DNA from: Streptomyces aureocirculatus | GTDB taxonomy: Bacteria > Actinomycetota > Actinomycetes > Streptomycetales > Streptomycetaceae | Direction of reading: 5' to 3' | DNA length: 64,000 nucleotides | NCBI RefSeq assembly: GCF_000720475.1 | Contig: NZ_JOAP01000011.1 | Span: 169,618 to 233,617 of the forward strand | Shown here: one piece after another, positions 60,985 to 64,000 of the stretch | Layout of the letters: each line of letters begins with the position of its first letter | Numbering within the stretch: the first letter of the stretch is position 1 | The notes under the pieces: model-generated | The model's database searches: none | The model's input: the letters and a program-made list of their open reading frames with translations, nothing else | What the model was told of the DNA's origin: nothing | Made by a program: the position numbers and the translations under genes

Positions 60985-62652
60985 TCAGATGCCCGCCGCC
61001 TCCGCGAGGTCCCGCTTGAGCGCGGTGAGCAGCTCCGTCGCCTTCTCGCGGGCCCGCGGCAGCTCCGCGTGCCCGGCCACCGGCACCACGACCTCCAGAT
61101 AGCACTTGAGCTTCGGCTCGGTGCCGCTGGGGCGCACGATGACGCGGGCGCCGTCGAGCGTGTACCGAAGGCCGTCCGTGGGCGGCAGCGTCGCGGTGCC
61201 CTCGGCCAGGTCCTCGGCGGCCGTCACGGCGAGACCGGCGAGCCGCTCCGGCTGCCGCTCGCGCAGGCGGCGCATCGCGGCCGCGATGAGCGACAGGTCC
61301 CGCACCCGGACCGAGAGCTGGTCGGTGGCGTGCAGGCCGTGTTCCACGGCGAGGTCGTCGAGCAGGTCGAGCAGGGTGCGGCCCTCCTCCTTCAGCTCGG
61401 AGGCCAGCTCAGAGATCAGCAGCGCCGCCGTGATGCCGTCCTTGTCGCGTACGCCATCGGGGTCGACGCAGTAGCCGAGCGCCTCCTCGTAGCCGTACCG
61501 CAGGCCGTCGACGCGGGCGATCCACTTGAAGCCCGTCAGCGTCTCCTCGTAGCCGAGGCCCGCCTTCTCGGCGATGCGGCCGAGCAGCGACGACGACACG
61601 ATCGACTCGGCGAAGGTGCGCGGCCCGTCCGGCGCGACACCCCTGCGCACCAGGTGTGCGGCGAGCAGCGCGCCCACCTCGTCGCCGCGCAGCATCCGCA
61701 GGGCGCCGTCGCCCACCGGGACGGCCACCGCGCAGCGGTCCGCGTCCGGGTCGTTGGCGATCACCAGGTCCGGGCGCGCCGCACGGGCCGTGGCGAACGC
61801 CAGGTCCATCGCGCCCGGCTCCTCCGGGTTGGGAAAGGCGACGGTCGGGAAGTCCGGGTCGGGCTCCGCCTGCTCGGCGACGAGCACCGGCTCGGGGAAA
61901 CCGGCCCGCGCGAAGGCAGCCAGGAGGGTCTCCTTGCCGACGCCGTGCATCGCCGTGTAGACGGTGCGGGCGCCGCGCGGGGAGCCGGGGGCCAGGACGG
62001 CGTCCGTGCGGGCCAGGTAGGCCTCCAGGACGTCCTCGCCGAGGGTCTCCCACCCGGTCTCGGGCCGCGGTACGTCGTCGAGGGCGCGCACCGCCGCGAT
62101 CTCGGCGGCGATCTCCGCGTCGGCCGGGGGCACGATCTGGGAGCCGTCGCCCAGGTACACCTTGTAACCGTTGTCGCGCGGCGGGTTGTGGCTCGCGGTG
62201 ACCTCGACGCCCGCGACCGCGCCCAGATGCCGTATGGCGAAGGCGAGGACGGGGGTCGGCAGGGGGCGCGGTAGGACGGCGGCGCGCAGGCCCGCGCCGG
62301 TCATCACGGCGGCGGTGTCCCTGGCGAAGTCGGCCGACTTGTACCGCGCGTCGTAGCCGACCACCACCAGGCCACCCGCCTGGCCCTTGGCCTTCAGGTA
62401 CGCCGCGAGGCCCGCGGCCGCGCGGATGACCACGGAGCGGTTCATCCGCATGGGGCCCGCGCCCAGCTCACCGCGCAGCCCCGCGGTGCCGAACTGCAGG
62501 GTGCCCGCGAACCTGGCGGCGAGATCGTCGAGGACGGCCGGGGTGCCCGGCGCCGCGTCGACGAGCTTGGCCAGGTCCTCGCGGGTCTCGGGGTCCGGGT
62601 CCTCGGCGAGCCAGGCCTTGGCCCTGGCGATGAGTTCTGCGTGGTCCTGCAC
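60985..62652 (-). CDS. PGM2-type phosphohexomutase, probably a phosphopentomutase
   Basis: 555 residues from GTG 62652. Phosphoserine motif VTASHNPPRDNGYKVYLGDGSQIVPPAD; metal motif NDPDADRCAV; sugar-binding GYEEALGYCVDPDGVRDKDG; phosphate-binding RPSGTEPKLKCYLE. The wording around all four follows the PGM2/PRM15 subfamily (TASHN..DNGYKVYW..GAQI; DPDFPTV.FPNPEE) rather than ordinary phosphomannomutase. PGM2 enzymes interconvert (deoxy)ribose-1- and -5-phosphate. It lies 101 bp after the purine nucleoside phosphorylase gene on the same strand, so it should pass pentose-1-phosphates on to DeoC or the pentose phosphate pathway. Confidence 0.85.
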   Translation of the reverse strand: MQDHAELIARAKAWLAEDPDPETREDLAKLVDAAPGTPAVLDDLAARFAGTLQFGTAGLRGELGAGPMRMNRSVVIRAAAGLAAYLKAKGQAGGLVVVGYDARYKSADFARDTAAVMTGAGLRAAVLPRPLPTPVLAFAIRHLGAVAGVEVTASHNPPRDNGYKVYLGDGSQIVPPADAEIAAEIAAVRALDDVPRPETGWETLGEDVLEAYLARTDAVLAPGSPRGARTVYTAMHGVGKETLLAAFARAGFPEPVLVAEQAEPDPDFPTVAFPNPEEPGAMDLAFATARAARPDLVIANDPDADRCAVAVPVGDGALRMLRGDEVGALLAAHLVRRGVAPDGPRTFAESIVSSSLLGRIAEKAGLGYEETLTGFKWIARVDGLRYGYEEALGYCVDPDGVRDKDGITAALLISELASELKEEGRTLLDLLDDLAVEHGLHATDQLSVRVRDLSLIAAAMRRLRERQPERLAGLAVTAAEDLAEGTATLPPTDGLRYTLDGARVIVRPSGTEPKLKCYLEVVVPVAGHAELPRAREKATELLTALKRDLAEAAGI

Positions 62653-62753
62653 GTGTGGTCGGCCTCTCCGTGAAGGGTCGTTCTCGTACGGCGTGTACGC
62701 GTCCGGGTAGGTACCCCGCGCGGCGCTCGGTGCCACGCGGGGTGCCCGCCGGG

Positions 62754-63578
62754 TCAGATGCGGCCCAGGACCTGTCCGAGCAGCTCACCCATGCGGGTGG
62801 CGGAGTCGCGGCCTGCCTGCAGGACCTCTTCGTGGTTCAGCGGCTCGCCCGTCATGCCCGCGGCGAGGTTGGTCACCAGGGAGATGCCGAGGACCTCCGC
62901 GCCGGCCTCGCGGGCCGCGATGGCCTCAAGCACCGTCGACATGCCGACCAGGTCCGCGCCGATGGTACGAGCCATGCGGATCTCCGCCGGGGTCTCGTAG
63001 TGCGGGCCCGGGAACTGTGCGTACACGCCCTCTTCGAGGGTGGGGTCGATCTCCTTGCACAGCGCGCGCAGGCGCGGCGAGTACAGGTCGGTCAGGTCCA
63101 CGAAGTTCGCGCCGACGATCGGGGAGGTCGCCGTCAGGTTCAGGTGGTCGCTGATCAGAACGGGCTGGCCCGGGCGCATGCCCTCGCGGAGGCCGCCGCA
63201 GCCGTTGGTCAGCACGATCGTCTTGCAGCCCGCGGCGACGGCGGTCCGTACGCCGTGCGCGACGGCGGCGACGCCGCGGCCCTCGTAGTAGTGCGTACGG
63301 CCCAGGTAGACCAGGGCGCGCTTCGCACCGACCGTGAAGGAGCGGACGCGGCCGCCGTGGCCCTCGACGGCCGGCGGCGGGAACCCCGGCAGCTCCGTGA
63401 CGGGGAACTCCGCCTCGGGGGCGCCGAGGGCGTCCACGGCCGGGGCCCAGCCGGAGCCCATCACGAGGGCGACGTCGTGGGTCTCTGCGCCGGTCAGCTC
63501 GCGCAGGCGTGCGGCGGCGGCGTCGGCGGCGGCGTACGGGTCGCCCTGGATGTCTTCCGGAATAACTGAAGCGTTCAC
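62754..63578 (-). CDS. punA: Purine nucleoside phosphorylase
   Basis: 274 residues, trimeric PNP type. Motifs: [17 protein letters not shown] (phosphate-binding Ser), [22 protein letters not shown] (RTHxYEG), [68 protein letters not shown] (Glu and Asn/Met base site) and [19 protein letters not shown]. It splits inosine and guanosine (and deoxy forms) to base and pentose-1-phosphate. GTG 63578 lies seven bases after TACCCT, so it is probably leaderless; an upstream ATG would translate the operator itself. The PGM2-type mutase gene follows. Confidence 0.94.
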   Translation of the reverse strand: MNASVIPEDIQGDPYAAADAAAARLRELTGAETHDVALVMGSGWAPAVDALGAPEAEFPVTELPGFPPPAVEGHGGRVRSFTVGAKRALVYLGRTHYYEGRGVAAVAHGVRTAVAAGCKTIVLTNGCGGLREGMRPGQPVLISDHLNLTATSPIVGANFVDLTDLYSPRLRALCKEIDPTLEEGVYAQFPGPHYETPAEIRMARTIGADLVGMSTVLEAIAAREAGAEVLGISLVTNLAAGMTGEPLNHEEVLQAGRDSATRMGELLGQVLGRI

Positions 63579-63585
63579 GCCGACG

Positions 63586-63616
63586 AGGGTAGCCGGTTCG
63601 GCCCTACGCGCGTAGA
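63586..63616 (-). promoter_or_regulatory. Nucleoside-regulon operator and leaderless promoter of punA
   Basis: Minus strand TCTACGCGCGTAGG (63616-63603), then -10 TACCCT (63591-63586) seven bases before GTG 63578. The operator-to-start layout copies that of add. Confidence 0.82.
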
Positions 63617-64000
63617 TGACGATGCTCACGGGATGGCGATCGTTGCCCTGTCGTTTCCCACGAGTGGCGGTGCCGGTGCCGGTGCGGGTCCCTCGCGGGG
63701 CGCCCCAGTCCCGCCCCTTCCCGAACCATGGGGCTGCTGCCCCCTGGGCCCCCGCTTCATGGGCGCTGCGCGCCTCGTCCTCAGACGCCGGACGGGCTGG
63801 GGGAGGGTGCCGCGTGGGCGGGTGGGGGTTCGCCGCCAGGCGGGGGTTTGTCGCGCTGCGCGCTCGTCCTCAAACGCCGGACGGGCTGGAACAACTGCGC
63901 CGGGGCGGGCTGGAGGATCGCTGGGGTGGGCTGAAACGGTCCGCACAGGCGACGCATCGAGCCTGTCCGGCGATTGAGGACAAGCGCGTCAGCGCGGGAA
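63617..64000. repeat. Terminal intergenic region with three interspersed-repeat copies
   Basis: Copies of the CTCGTCCTCAAACGCCGGAC-GGGCTG family occur at about 63772-63801 and 63860-63890, and in the opposite orientation at about 63958-63990 (GCCTGTCCGGCGATTGAGGA). No gene with neighbour-like codon bias is seen up to the right edge. Confidence 0.75.

Noticed and set aside
63633..63977. Gene at the right edge
   Set aside because: The reading covers interspersed repeats, has no convincing start and shows no family motif.

Overview
The window is high-GC actinobacterial chromosome, almost certainly Streptomyces. The evidence is strong third-position G/C codon bias, frequent GTG starts, several genes that look leaderless, many ATGA/GTGA stop-start overlaps, and the AfsQ1/AfsQ2/SigQ signalling locus. 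The gene order (sdhC at the left edge, a sialic-acid-type cell-wall locus, nucleoside uptake genes, afsQ, deoC, purine nucleoside phosphorylase) matches my recollection of one core-chromosome block in S. coelicolor. I could not run an alignment. I see no rRNA, tRNA or CRISPR array.

Layout. 0-7 kb: sdhC fragment, a UraD-like protein without its catalytic motif, a secreted GH20 hexosaminidase, a DUF4328 membrane protein, two hypothetical proteins and a lipoprotein. 7.04-10.81 kb: a lower-GC remnant of an integrative element between 19-bp direct repeats. It carries an XRE regulator, a decayed small membrane protein, an unknown protein, a methyltransferase and a broken tyrosine integrase, and it seems to have landed in the terminator of the lipoprotein gene. 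11-16.3 kb: an ECF sigma factor coupled to a one-TM low-complexity protein, an L,D-transpeptidase, a MarR-like regulator behind a SoxR/MerR-like promoter, and a methyltransferase. 16.5-25 kb: a locus for an acidic nonulosonic-acid polymer of the polysialic/teichulosonic type, with two polysialyltransferase-like enzymes, a GT2, a DUF6716 enzyme, a NeuA-HAD fusion and NeuB.

25-36 kb: an M20 amidohydrolase, two BmpA-type nucleoside-binding lipoproteins, a nucleoside ABC transporter, cytidine deaminase and thymidine phosphorylase. 36-39.3 kb: a LysR/MFS pair and an ECF sigma factor with a SnoaL-like tail. 39.2-42.7 kb: an STAS protein and a compact lasso-peptide cluster (precursor, cyclase, RRE protein, leader peptidase) whose core predicts a 9-residue ring. 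42.8-52 kb: alpha/beta hydrolase, adenosine deaminase, small secreted proteins, PspC, VanZ, the AfsQ system with SigQ, and a uridine-kinase-like protein. 52-64 kb: deoC with a full-length and a truncated aldehyde dehydrogenase, a GH18 chitinase, a PH-domain protein, an 18-unit 29-bp minisatellite, a PIG-V-like mannosyltransferase, a PGM2-type mutase and purine nucleoside phosphorylase.

Two things stand out. First, a 14-bp palindrome built on CTACGCGCGTAG lies in the promoter of both BMP lipoprotein genes, deoA, add, deoC and the purine phosphorylase. This ties scattered genes into one nucleoside-salvage regulon: uptake, deamination, phosphorolysis, pentose-phosphate mutation, aldol cleavage, acetaldehyde oxidation. 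Second, the lasso-peptide cluster has a core sequence I do not recognise and no dedicated exporter.
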